64,000 nt of DNA from UBA6926 sp045562535 (GTDB lineage Bacteria; Chloroflexota; Dehalococcoidia; UBA6926). Position numbers and translations under genes: made by a program. Of this stretch, positions 34,511-42,907 are shown piece after piece (the first letter of the stretch is position 1; the number at the start of each line of letters is the position of its first letter). The stretch spans positions 1 through 64,000 of the forward strand of contig JBJKVP010000006.1 in assembly GCA_045562535.1 (NCBI GenBank). The letters run 5' to 3'. The notes under the pieces are model-generated. The model did no database searches and had not been told where the DNA came from. It worked only from the letters and a program-made list of their open reading frames with translations.

Positions 34511-36106
34511 ATGAGATTCATTAGCAACATTGACGAAAAACTTGCGGAAGACATTGGTTTGGCTCTGGGAGCCGCAGGCTTAATTGCTTTAATTGCGGGT
34601 GGAGTAATCTATGGAGTTATACCTGAAATAAGAACTTGGGCTTTAGCTTTAATGTTTCTGGGTGTGGTGAGCCTTGCAGGTTTTGCTTTTTTAGCTAGGG
34701 ACTTGATTGCTAGCTTCTTCCAAACAAGGCAAGGACGTTACGGTATCAACACTGCGGGCTTAATAATAATATTCACCCTCTCGGTCGTTATATTAAATTT
34801 CTTTAGTTCTAACTGGAATTTCAGGGTCGATTTAACCGCAACTGACCAATTCACTTTAGCGCCTCAAACTAAACAAGCTCTATCTAATCTGAGTGAGGAT
34901 GTCGAAGCTTACGGCTTTTTCGTCCCAGAGGATCCTGGTGCAATCACAGCTGAAAGGCTTATGAATGAATATGTCCTTGAAACAGAAAAATTATCTTACA
35001 CGATGGTCGACCCCGAAACTGATCCAAGTCAAGCAAAACGGTACCAAGTAGATCGCTCAGGTCTAATTGTTTTTGCTGGCGCTTCAGGTCAAGTATCACG
35101 AACAAATAACATATCTGAACAATCTTTAACAGCTAGCCTTCTGAGAGCTACAGGTGAAAATCTTAAAACCGTTTGCTTCACCACCGGCCATGGTGAACGA
35201 AGTATTTTGGGAAGCACAGACTTAGGCTTACGCCTTGCTGCACAAGCCCTTGAAAGAGAATTATACATAGTAAGGGATTTCAGTTTTAGCTCTTCCGACG
35301 GAGTACCAGAAGAGTGCTCGGCAATAATAGTTGTTGGCCCTGAAAGAGATTTGATTGTAGACGACAAAGTAGACGAAGAAGCACGAATAAGAGAGTACCT
35401 CGGTAGAGGCGGTAACGCGTTTTTTCTACTAACTCCTACTACACCTTCTAGTTGGACCAACCTACTTCTTGAGGGAGGCGTTGAAACTGGCGGAGGAACC
35501 ATTGTTGATCCATCAAGTTACGCTCAGCCAGATAGGACTACACCGCAAATAAGAGTAGAGGGGTACCTTCCAGGCCATCCAATAACAGACCCATTAATAG
35601 AACAATCTCTGGTAACATTTTTCCCGCTGACAACACGTGTTGCTCCTTTACCTGAAAGCCAGCGTACCCCCGGAGCATCTATAGTGCCTCTAATCTTTAC
35701 TTCTGATCGAAGTTGGTTGGAGACTGATTCGTCAAGCTTAGATAATGCAACATATGACCAATTAGCAGATATCTCAAGGGGTCAGAACGCGATAGCTACC
35801 GCGGTTCAATTCCCGGCAGCTAATGAAATTGGTCAGCAAATCACTGGACGTATATTTGTTATAGGAAATAGTGCGTTCGCTGGTAACCTATTTTTCCATT
35901 CCTTAGGTAATGGAGATTTGTTTATTAACACTGTAAATTGGTTAACCACAAAAGAGGATCTAATCTCTATAAGACCTAAACTTTCATCGGCCAGGCTGTT
36001 AATCCTTTCGCAGAGAGAGGCTGACTGGCTTCTGTACTCCAGCGTGGGACTCCTCCCACTCATGTCAGCTTTGATGGGGTTTTGGGTTTGGTGGAGACGA
36101 AGATAA
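34511..36106 (+). CDS. GldG-like ABC-associated membrane protein
   Basis: A 531-residue protein three bases after the permease. It has three N-terminal helices (about 17-35, 41-60 and 78-98), a large extracytoplasmic domain, and a C-terminal anchor (about 505-525) ending WVWWRRR. The domain start NWNFRVDLTATDQFTLAPQTK and VCFTTGHGERSI match the GldG/ABC_transp_aux family (PF09822 type). It is thought to be an accessory of GldA/F exporters. Intact length and coupling suggest a working complex. Confidence 0.88.
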   Translation: MRFISNIDEKLAEDIGLALGAAGLIALIAGGVIYGVIPEIRTWALALMFLGVVSLAGFAFLARDLIASFFQTRQGRYGINTAGLIIIFTLSVVILNFFSSNWNFRVDLTATDQFTLAPQTKQALSNLSEDVEAYGFFVPEDPGAITAERLMNEYVLETEKLSYTMVDPETDPSQAKRYQVDRSGLIVFAGASGQVSRTNNISEQSLTASLLRATGENLKTVCFTTGHGERSILGSTDLGLRLAAQALERELYIVRDFSFSSSDGVPEECSAIIVVGPERDLIVDDKVDEEARIREYLGRGGNAFFLLTPTTPSSWTNLLLEGGVETGGGTIVDPSSYAQPDRTTPQIRVEGYLPGHPITDPLIEQSLVTFFPLTTRVAPLPESQRTPGASIVPLIFTSDRSWLETDSSSLDNATYDQLADISRGQNAIATAVQFPAANEIGQQITGRIFVIGNSAFAGNLFFHSLGNGDLFINTVNWLTTKEDLISIRPKLSSARLLILSQREADWLLYSSVGLLPLMSALMGFWVWWRRR

Positions 36107-36126
36107 TTTATCGGGAGATATAAACT

Positions 36127-36684
36127 GTGAATTTACGCTTAACTATTCCAGTATTGATTCTATTACTAGTTTTTTCTGGATACTTAATCCTACGCACTCC
36201 CTTTGAGGAGACCAAAGAACCCGACTCTGAAATCGCTTCCTTAGCATGGTTTTATTTAGTTGATGAAACAAAAATTGATAATATTAAAGTGAGCTACTTC
36301 GACCAGGAAGTCTCCTTCTATCGTGACTCTGAAAGAACCTGGCGTATTGATTCCATTGAAGGAGATCCAGTAAATTCAGAATTTAGAGGCACTCCATTCC
36401 TTGCAGGAGGAGCAAAATCGCCAAGAATAATTTCCACTGATAAAGACCCAGAGTTATCTCAATACGGATTAGATGATCCGAAACTAAAAATTTTCGTCCG
36501 CCTTGAAAGTTCTGACTCTTCCCCTCAAGGAATCACGTACACCGTTTTAATTGGGGATATGACCCCTGACGGAGTAAATAATTACTCTGCCATAGAAGGG
36601 CATCCTGAAATATACCTTCTGGATGGCATGTGGGGACAACATATGGCAAGGCTTGCGACAGAAACAAGCCTCGTCCAACAGTAA
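36127..36684 (+). CDS. DUF4340-type exported protein
   Basis: A 185-residue protein beginning at GTG 36127 behind GGGAG (36113-36117). It has an N-terminal helix (about residues 5-22) and an extracytoplasmic part with WRIDSIEGDPVNSEF, SQYGLDDPKLKI, YTVLIGD and NYSAIEGHPEIYLL, the pattern of DUF4340 domains that often follow GldG. It seems shorter than many DUF4340 proteins, with one repeat unit only. It is probably an accessory of the upstream exporter. Confidence 0.82.
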   Translation: MNLRLTIPVLILLLVFSGYLILRTPFEETKEPDSEIASLAWFYLVDETKIDNIKVSYFDQEVSFYRDSERTWRIDSIEGDPVNSEFRGTPFLAGGAKSPRIISTDKDPELSQYGLDDPKLKIFVRLESSDSSPQGITYTVLIGDMTPDGVNNYSAIEGHPEIYLLDGMWGQHMARLATETSLVQQ

Positions 36685-36714
36685 TTTGATATCCTAATTT
36701 CATGGGAAGTCACT

Positions 36715-37665
36715 ATGGACAGCAAAGATTCGTATAAATCATGGGTTGAAATCAGTGTAGAGGGCGATACGGAAAGCACTGAAGCAATCTGTGAAGTATT
36801 CCACAAACATGGGGCAAATGGTATTTCCATTGAAGAAATCACTATCGCTGAGGAACTTAGAACTGGCCCACAAAGCCTCTCAATTAGCAAACCTGTGCTA
36901 ATAAAAACATACATTCCGAATGATGCATACACCAACACTCTAAAAGAAAAAATCTATTCTGATATACAGTATTTCTCAATGATTAGATCAATAAAACTAT
37001 TAGGTGAAAAAATTATCCAAGAAGATGATTGGGCAGAAAATTGGAAAAAATTCTTCCACCCTCACAAGATTGGGGAAAATGTCGTGATCGTACCAACATG
37101 GGAAGAATATGAATCGAAAAGTGATGAAATCGTCATAAAATTGGATCCAGGAATGGCTTTTGGGACTGGGCTGCACCCAAGTACACAACTTTGTCTATCT
37201 CAAGCTGAAAGATGGATTAAAGATAATGATACGGTTCTCGACTTTGGAATAGGTTCAGGAATTTTATCTATAGCAGTAGCGGGATTTGGCGCCGAAAATA
37301 TTATCGGAGTTGATATAGACCCCTTGGCAGTAAAAACCGCTAAACTAAATGTGAAATTGAACGGCTATAGCGATAGAGTAACTATTATCGAAAGTGGTTC
37401 CCCTGTAGCCGCAGTAGATGTACTTAACGATAAATTCACGAAAAACAAGTTTGATTTAATTTTAGCGAATATTACAGCTGACATATTAATAGAAAACTGT
37501 AAGGGACTTGTAAAAGCGCTCGGTTCGGATGGTATATTAATCGGTGCAGGCATACTTCAAGATCAAATAACAGAGGTTACTTACTTTTTTATGGAACAGG
37601 GATTTAGATTAATAGATATTGTTTCTGAAGGCGAATGGCGAGCATTAGTTATGAAGAAAGTTTAG
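36715..37665 (+). CDS. prmA: Ribosomal protein L11 methyltransferase
   Basis: A 316-residue SAM-dependent methyltransferase that trimethylates ribosomal protein L11. The N-terminal ferredoxin-like domain (WVEISVEGDTESTEAI) and the catalytic domain with GMAFGTGLHPSTQLCL, VLDFGIGSGILSIA and LILANITADIL (NxxANI-type motif) are diagnostic. GGGAAG lies before ATG 36715. It is followed at once by the HAD gene. Confidence 0.95.
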   Translation: MDSKDSYKSWVEISVEGDTESTEAICEVFHKHGANGISIEEITIAEELRTGPQSLSISKPVLIKTYIPNDAYTNTLKEKIYSDIQYFSMIRSIKLLGEKIIQEDDWAENWKKFFHPHKIGENVVIVPTWEEYESKSDEIVIKLDPGMAFGTGLHPSTQLCLSQAERWIKDNDTVLDFGIGSGILSIAVAGFGAENIIGVDIDPLAVKTAKLNVKLNGYSDRVTIIESGSPVAAVDVLNDKFTKNKFDLILANITADILIENCKGLVKALGSDGILIGAGILQDQITEVTYFFMEQGFRLIDIVSEGEWRALVMKKV

Positions 37666-37667
37666 TT

Positions 37668-38366
37668 ATGAATTCCTTAGCTAGCACAATATCGAGTAAG
37701 AGGGTGATTTTCCTAGATTTAGATGACACTCTATGTGATACAGAAGGTATTACTTACAAGAGGCTAGAAATGGCCAAGAGCGCTCTCTCCAGCAGTGTAA
37801 ACTCTTCCAAGTTAAACAATGTTATGGAGCAGGCGATTGGCTGGGATCCAGTACCATCTATAAATGGGGACAAAGGCCGTCTTCAAAAAATTAAAGAAAC
37901 TCTAATCCTTCCAGATGAACTTTTTAATCAAATGAGAAATATCTATAACGAGGCTCTTTTTAACAGTTTAGAATTATTTGACGGTGTTGAAGATACTTTG
38001 AACTGGCTCAAACTTCATTTCTCTTTGGGTATGATTACAAATGGCCCCAGCAAATTTCAAAGAAAAAAAATTAATCATTTAGGGATTGCGCAATATTTTG
38101 ACCAGATTATAATTTCAGGTGAATTCGGGGAGCATAAGCCCAATCCATCAATTTTTGAATTCGCAGTCAAGTCACTAGAAACAACCGTAGAACAATCTGT
38201 GCATATTGGAGATCGCCCAGACTCAGATATAGATGGAGCTCAATCTATAGGCATAACTGGTATACTTGTCAGAAAAGATTATCCGTATAAAATATTATCA
38301 AAAGTTGAACCTGACTTTATCATTGATAAAGTCACAGACCTTCCCGAATTTATAGATATAAAGTAA
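37668..38366 (+). CDS. HAD-family hydrolase (YjjG/HADase-like)
   Basis: A 232-residue HAD phosphatase. Motif I is FLDLDDTLCD (nucleophile Asp17, acid Asp19), motif II MITNG, motif III Lys in KFQRKK, and motif IV HIGDRPDSDIDGA. The cap is an all-alpha insertion between motifs I and II, so nucleotide or small phosphate-ester hydrolysis is likely. ATG 37668 lies two bases after the prmA stop; a start at 37635 would overlap prmA and is less likely. The SD is weak, suggesting coupling. Confidence 0.88.
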   Translation: MNSLASTISSKRVIFLDLDDTLCDTEGITYKRLEMAKSALSSSVNSSKLNNVMEQAIGWDPVPSINGDKGRLQKIKETLILPDELFNQMRNIYNEALFNSLELFDGVEDTLNWLKLHFSLGMITNGPSKFQRKKINHLGIAQYFDQIIISGEFGEHKPNPSIFEFAVKSLETTVEQSVHIGDRPDSDIDGAQSIGITGILVRKDYPYKILSKVEPDFIIDKVTDLPEFIDIK

Positions 38367-38394
38367 ACAGGAGAACATAGTTAAGAGGATAACC

Positions 38395-38703
38395 ATGGAA
38401 GACAACGACAACGAAAATCTCGAAGATGAAATAGAAGAAATACTACGTCAAAAAGGTGAAAAGCCAGGAAAAGCTTCTAAACCGAGGCAAGGAGCTTTAG
38501 CTAACGTACTAAAAACAATTTCAAGAATGCCAACCTGGGCACTTATACTTGTTCCCGTATTAATCGGGGGGTCCATCGTAACTTTCCGTGTTTTGGGACC
38601 AGCTACTTTCCGGCTGGCAATTGTAAGTGGAATTATTTTCTTGATTTCATTTATTTTAAGAAACGCTATTTACATGCTGCTTTCGAGAAGAAACAGAAGT
38701 TAG
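38395..38703 (+). CDS. Small membrane protein with acidic N-terminus
   Basis: A 102-residue protein of unknown family. Residues 1-22 are very acidic (EDNDNENLEDEIEEIL), then a Lys-rich basic stretch, then two hydrophobic helices (about 50-69 and 75-95) and a basic tail (SRRNRS). The acidic start and basic linker should face the cytoplasm. It is the last plus-strand gene before a convergent pair. Confidence 0.7.
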   Translation: MEDNDNENLEDEIEEILRQKGEKPGKASKPRQGALANVLKTISRMPTWALILVPVLIGGSIVTFRVLGPATFRLAIVSGIIFLISFILRNAIYMLLSRRNRS

Positions 38704-38715
38704 CATTCCCTACCA

Positions 38716-38737
38716 AGTAATTCTTTAGAGAATCACT
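38716..38737 (+). terminator. Possible terminator hairpin
   Basis: Thirteen bases after the stop at 38703, 38716-38724 can pair with 38729-38737 around a 4-nt loop (nine pairs, one A-C mismatch). Only three Ts follow, so it is a weak candidate. Confidence 0.25.
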
Positions 38738-38798
38738 TTGCCCACTAACCAACTGTTAATCGGGCATTAACTGACCTTTTATTCATTCCATCTAACTA

Positions 38799-38858
38799 GC
38801 CGGTTTACTATTAAGTGTACATGACATATATTACAGTCGCACTTAATAGTAAACCGGC
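38799..38858. repeat. Perfect 19-bp inverted repeat, 22-bp spacer
   Basis: The arms 38799-38817 (GCCGGTTTACTATTAAGTG) and 38840-38858 (CACTTAATAGTAAACCGGC) are perfect reverse complements, separated by 22 bp. It is the strongest inverted repeat noticed in the window, in the 198-bp gap between two convergent genes, 43 bp past the crotonase-like stop. Neither strand has a T run, so it is not a standard intrinsic terminator. It could be a U-tract-less bidirectional terminator, a small mobile or REP-like unit, or a protein site. Confidence 0.8.
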
Positions 38859-38901
38859 ACTGCGATGTGCTTATCTAAGTCTAAGTTGCTTGATCTAGTT
38901 A

Positions 38902-39792
38902 CTATGGCTGCCTATCAGGTCTAGCCATTTGGCTTCTCGCTAATTCATCTTCATCTAAATATTGTTCATTCATAAATTGGAATCCTGCACGCATGCCACT
39001 TTCGTTAGTAACTCTGTTAACATCTTGGATCCCTCGTGGCATTACTTCCGGAGAAGACGAATAAGCAATATTAGTCAAATGAGAAGCGAACGTCATGGAT
39101 GTAAACAACCCTTGTTGCTCATAATAATGATTTATCGCCATTTTATTGATATGAGTGGAAGCTGGAGGCAATTTTGATATTGTATTTGCCAGTTCCCAAA
39201 CTTTATCATCCAGTTCTTCAGTAGGAACAACCCTAGTGATCAGCTTAAGATCTAACGCTTCTTCGGCATCAATCATTGTCCCAGTAAAAGCCATCTCTTT
39301 CGCTTTTTTCATACCAACTAATTCAGGCCACACCATAGGCATCATCACGCTGCCATATCGAACAGGCGGATACCCGAAAAGTGCATTGTCCGCTGCAATG
39401 GTAATATCACAGTGGCAAGCTAATTGGCCACCACCAGCTAAAGTAAACGAATGTACCTGAGCTATGATCGGTTTTGGATTATCCCATATAGCGCGCCTAT
39501 ACATTTGTGCAGGCCCATCCGCAGTTGTGGATTCTATTGCAGGTCTTTCCCCACCTCGCCCTGTGGTCTGTACGTTCATGTCATAACCAGCTGAGAAACC
39601 TCTTCCAGCCCCTTTAATTACAATACAACGAACGTTGTCATCGTTTTTACCTTCATTTAAAGCAAGCTCTAGCTCTGCCAACAACGGCCTACTAAGAGCA
39701 TTTAGTCTCTCGGGGCGGTTTAAGGTAATATACGCAACCTGGCCACCCGCTGCATCCTTTGTTTCATATAAAATATTCTCGTAATCAGACAT
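38902..39792 (-). CDS. Crotonase-fold protein (enoyl-CoA hydratase/isomerase family, both Glu lost)
   Basis: A 296-residue crotonase-superfamily protein: YITLNRPERLNALS, GAGRGFSAGYDM (oxyanion-hole region) and LAGGGQLACHCDI. In true enoyl-CoA hydratases two Glu residues add water. Here the first is Gln123 and the second (in FGYPPVRYG) is Pro143, so hydration by the normal route is unlikely. Thioester hydrolysis, isomerisation, decarboxylation or C-C cleavage on an acyl-CoA remain possible. GGAGGGGG precedes the ATG. A C-terminal extension (about 240-296) with charged residues exceeds the usual 260-residue length. Confidence 0.9.
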   Translation of the reverse strand: MSDYENILYETKDAAGGQVAYITLNRPERLNALSRPLLAELELALNEGKNDDNVRCIVIKGAGRGFSAGYDMNVQTTGRGGERPAIESTTADGPAQMYRRAIWDNPKPIIAQVHSFTLAGGGQLACHCDITIAADNALFGYPPVRYGSVMMPMVWPELVGMKKAKEMAFTGTMIDAEEALDLKLITRVVPTEELDDKVWELANTISKLPPASTHINKMAINHYYEQQGLFTSMTFASHLTNIAYSSSPEVMPRGIQDVNRVTNESGMRAGFQFMNEQYLDEDELARSQMARPDRQP

Positions 39793-39938
39793 TTCTATCC
39801 CCCTCCATATACCCTACTAATAATCGACTGCAATTAATATTGCAGTAAAGTAGAGTTTCGCAATCTATGACTAAAGTGTCAAACAATAATAAGGTTTTCC
39901 TTGATCGTCTTCTTAGGCATCACTACAATTGAATAACT

Positions 39939-40886
39939 ATGCAACAGGTAAATAATCAAATAAACCACTTTATATCCATTCAAGATATCAACGAGAGTAC
40001 TTTAATCTCCTTGATTGATTTGGCTTCGGATATTAAATTGAACAACCCCAATTATTCGCTCAACGGGAAAAGCCTTGCCCTTTTATTCGAAAAACCCTCG
40101 CTAAGGACAAGAATCGCGTTTGAGTTAGGGATAGCGCAAATGTCAGGTATCAGCGTAAATTTTGATGAAAAAGAACTACAGATGGGAAAAAGAGAAGCTT
40201 TAAGGGATATATCTAAAGTATTAAGCAGATATGTAGATGCTATTGCGGCAAGAGTTCTGGATCACAATACTTTGGTAGAATTAAAAAAATATTCTACGAT
40301 CCCAATAATTAATGCTCTTTCCGATATTGAACACCCTTGCCAGGCACTAGCAGATCTTATGACTATCAAGGAAAAGAAAGGTTCGTTTCAAGGATTAAAT
40401 CTAACTTTTATCGGCGATGGAAACAATGTTGCGTCTAGCTTGGCCTTAGCTTGTGCTTTAGTTGGAATAAATTTTACTATATCTTCGCCAAAGGGATATG
40501 AGTTACCAGGCCCAATAATAGAAAATGCGAATAGAATTGCCAGCTACAATAAGTGGTCTCTAAATCTTATTCAAGATCCTAATGAAGCAGTAAAGGCAGC
40601 AGACATTGTATATACCGATGTTTGGACGAGCATGGGACAAGAAACTGAAACTAAAGCGCGAGCTGTTGCTTTCGAAAACTATACCGTAACAACTTCACTA
40701 CTTAGCAAGGCTAAAGAAAACGCAATATTTTTACATGACTTACCAGCACACAGAGGGGAAGAGATAGAAGACGGAATAATCGAAGGTCCACAATCCGCTG
40801 TGTTCGACCAGGCTGAAAACCGACTACACACACAAAAAGCTCTACTGTTGATGATTTTATCAGCTGAACAGGCAAAAGGATCGTAG
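39939..40886 (+). CDS. argF: Ornithine carbamoyltransferase
   Basis: A 315-residue carbamoyltransferase that makes citrulline from ornithine and carbamoyl phosphate in arginine synthesis. The carbamoyl-phosphate loop is FEKPSLRTR (54-58 SLRTR), HPCQALADL binds the second product site, DVWTSMG (SMG loop) is present, and the C-terminus fits. The normally invariant HCLP of the ornithine site reads HDLPAHRG, with Asp267 for Cys. No other arg gene is adjacent. Given HPCQ, SMG and overall length, the ornithine assignment is still best, but the substrate deserves caution. Confidence 0.88.
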   Translation: MQQVNNQINHFISIQDINESTLISLIDLASDIKLNNPNYSLNGKSLALLFEKPSLRTRIAFELGIAQMSGISVNFDEKELQMGKREALRDISKVLSRYVDAIAARVLDHNTLVELKKYSTIPIINALSDIEHPCQALADLMTIKEKKGSFQGLNLTFIGDGNNVASSLALACALVGINFTISSPKGYELPGPIIENANRIASYNKWSLNLIQDPNEAVKAADIVYTDVWTSMGQETETKARAVAFENYTVTTSLLSKAKENAIFLHDLPAHRGEEIEDGIIEGPQSAVFDQAENRLHTQKALLLMILSAEQAKGS

Positions 40887-40895
40887 GGCTGGATT

Positions 40896-42230
40896 ATGTT
40901 TCAGACTATAGCAATTGTCGGACGTCCTAACGTAGGTAAATCTTCTCTGTTTAATAGATTATTAGACAAAAGAGTCGCAATAGTAGCAGACGAGCCTGGA
41001 ACCACTAGAGATCGAGTTACAGGTTTTGTTTCAAAAGATCAAGAAAAGGCTATATTAGTAGATACTGGAGGCCTCTCTCTTCAAGATGGAAATCAAATTG
41101 ATAAAGGGATAAGAATTCAGGTCAATTCTGCAATACAAGAGGCCGACGCCTTGATGTTTGTTGTAGATACAAATTCTGGAATACTCCCGTTAGATCAACA
41201 AATAGCTAACCTTCTACGTTCGACGAATAAACCCGTGATTTTGGTTGCTAATAAAGCGGACAATGCAAAACGAGAATCAACTATAGCTGAATTCTACAAA
41301 CTGGGTATGGGAGCGCCTCATCCGGTAAGTGCATTACATAGAATAGGAATCTCTGAGATGGTTGATGAGATTTTTTCATTACTACCAGATAATCCCGAAT
41401 ACACTGATTATCCGGAGGGATCGATCCCAGTCGCAATCGTGGGAAGGCCTAATGTCGGGAAATCTTCTTTGATCAACGCGATCTTAGGCGAAGATCGTAC
41501 TCTGGTTAGTGAAGTTCCTGGCACAACAAGAGATGCGATTGATAGCGAATTTCAGTATGGAGATACGGATTTTGTACTAATTGATACTGCTGGCATAAGA
41601 AGAAAAGGTCATATCTCGCCTGGAGTCGAAAAATTTAGTGTTAGCAGAGCTTTACAGGCAGTAGAACGAGCAAAGATTGCCGTTTTAGTAGTTGACGCAA
41701 AGGAGTACCTTACTGCGCAAGATCTCCACGTAGCAGGATACGTTCAGGATGCGTACAAAGGATTAGTATTAGTAATAAATAAATGGGACCTAGCTCAGGA
41801 GGAAGAACTTGATCGCGAAGAAATAGAATCCATTATTAGAAGAAGGCTCCAATTCTTCCCAGATATGCCAATACGATTTACTTCTGCTAAGAGTGGCAAA
41901 GGAGTAATGAGTATTTTTGATGCGATCAAAGATATAGAAGCAGAGAGGATGAAGCGTATTACAACCAGTAAAATAAACCGAATGCTGATGGAAGCCATAT
42001 CTGCTCATCCTCCCGCAACTTCAGGGAAAAGACGTCTCCAAATATACTATGGTACGCAAGCGGAGGTTGACCCGCCAACATTTGTGTTTTTTACTAACGA
42101 CCCTTCCCTAGTACATTTTTCATATAAAAGATACCTAGAAAATACCATAAGGAAACATTTTGGATTCAAAGGCACTGCCATAAGAACTCTATTTAAAGGA
42201 AGATCAGAAGAGTCGTCTGCAGGAGATTAG
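40896..42230 (+). CDS. der: Ribosome-assembly GTPase Der (EngA)
   Basis: A 444-residue protein with two tandem GTPase domains, unique to Der: the G1 boxes are GRPNVGKSSLFNRL (about residue 8) and GRPNVGKSSLINAI (about 183), with NKAD and NKWD base-specificity boxes, and a C-terminal KH-like domain (from about 350, ending near FKGTAIRTLFKG). It acts in 50S subunit maturation. It begins 10 bp after argF and is followed by plsY after 3 bp. Confidence 0.97.
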   Translation: MFQTIAIVGRPNVGKSSLFNRLLDKRVAIVADEPGTTRDRVTGFVSKDQEKAILVDTGGLSLQDGNQIDKGIRIQVNSAIQEADALMFVVDTNSGILPLDQQIANLLRSTNKPVILVANKADNAKRESTIAEFYKLGMGAPHPVSALHRIGISEMVDEIFSLLPDNPEYTDYPEGSIPVAIVGRPNVGKSSLINAILGEDRTLVSEVPGTTRDAIDSEFQYGDTDFVLIDTAGIRRKGHISPGVEKFSVSRALQAVERAKIAVLVVDAKEYLTAQDLHVAGYVQDAYKGLVLVINKWDLAQEEELDREEIESIIRRRLQFFPDMPIRFTSAKSGKGVMSIFDAIKDIEAERMKRITTSKINRMLMEAISAHPPATSGKRRLQIYYGTQAEVDPPTFVFFTNDPSLVHFSYKRYLENTIRKHFGFKGTAIRTLFKGRSEESSAGD

Positions 42231-42233
42231 TCT

Positions 42234-42845
42234 ATGGAAACTTTTGTTTATTTAATAGGAACAATTCTTATTAGTTACATTGTAGGCTCATTCCCATCTG
42301 GATTGATAATAGGTAAATTGAATGGGCTTGATGTAAGGATGAAAGGAAGTGGCAGAACTGGTGCCACAAACATACTTCGGACGCTAGGTTGGAAAGCCGC
42401 ATTGGTTGTAACTTCTCTCGATCTTTTAAAAAGTTCATTGGTAATACTTGCTTTTGGGTACTTGCTCGGTCCTGTATGGCAATTGGTAGCGTCGGTTGGA
42501 ATCTTGTTAGGACACAGTTGGTCTATTTTCGCCGGATTAAAAGGAGGGAGAGGTGTAGTTCCTGCTGTTGGCATAGCTATAGTTGTTTCTCCTATTTCCG
42601 CTATTGTAGGCGTTAGTATAGGGATAATCATTATAGCAATAACGAGATATGTATCTTTAGGATCCCTAGTAGGGACAGCGAGTGCGTGTGTATTAGTAAT
42701 TATTGGGACTGTGGTAGTCAGTCAACCCGCACCATACGGCGTACTTGCTATCTACGTGGGATCTTGGATAGTATTTACCCATAAAGATAATATCGCCCGA
42801 CTAATTCGCGGTGAAGAACGTAAGTTAGGCAACGTAACAGACTAA
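42234..42845 (+). CDS. plsY: Glycerol-3-phosphate acyltransferase PlsY
   Basis: A 203-residue membrane enzyme with about five helices that acylates glycerol-3-phosphate from acyl-phosphate, the first step of phospholipid synthesis. Motif 1 is SYIVGSFPSG, motif 2 GSGRTGATNILR (usual GSGNxGATN, so Asn is Arg here) and motif 3 GLKGGRGVVPAVG. GGAG is eight bases before ATG, and the gene starts 3 bp after der. The next gene, gpsA, makes its substrate. Confidence 0.95.
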   Translation: METFVYLIGTILISYIVGSFPSGLIIGKLNGLDVRMKGSGRTGATNILRTLGWKAALVVTSLDLLKSSLVILAFGYLLGPVWQLVASVGILLGHSWSIFAGLKGGRGVVPAVGIAIVVSPISAIVGVSIGIIIIAITRYVSLGSLVGTASACVLVIIGTVVVSQPAPYGVLAIYVGSWIVFTHKDNIARLIRGEERKLGNVTD

Positions 42846-42907
42846 ACATGAATACTTAGCTTTTTAGTTGCAAGTTATTATATCTGAGCTATATTAGATT
42901 TAGCACC

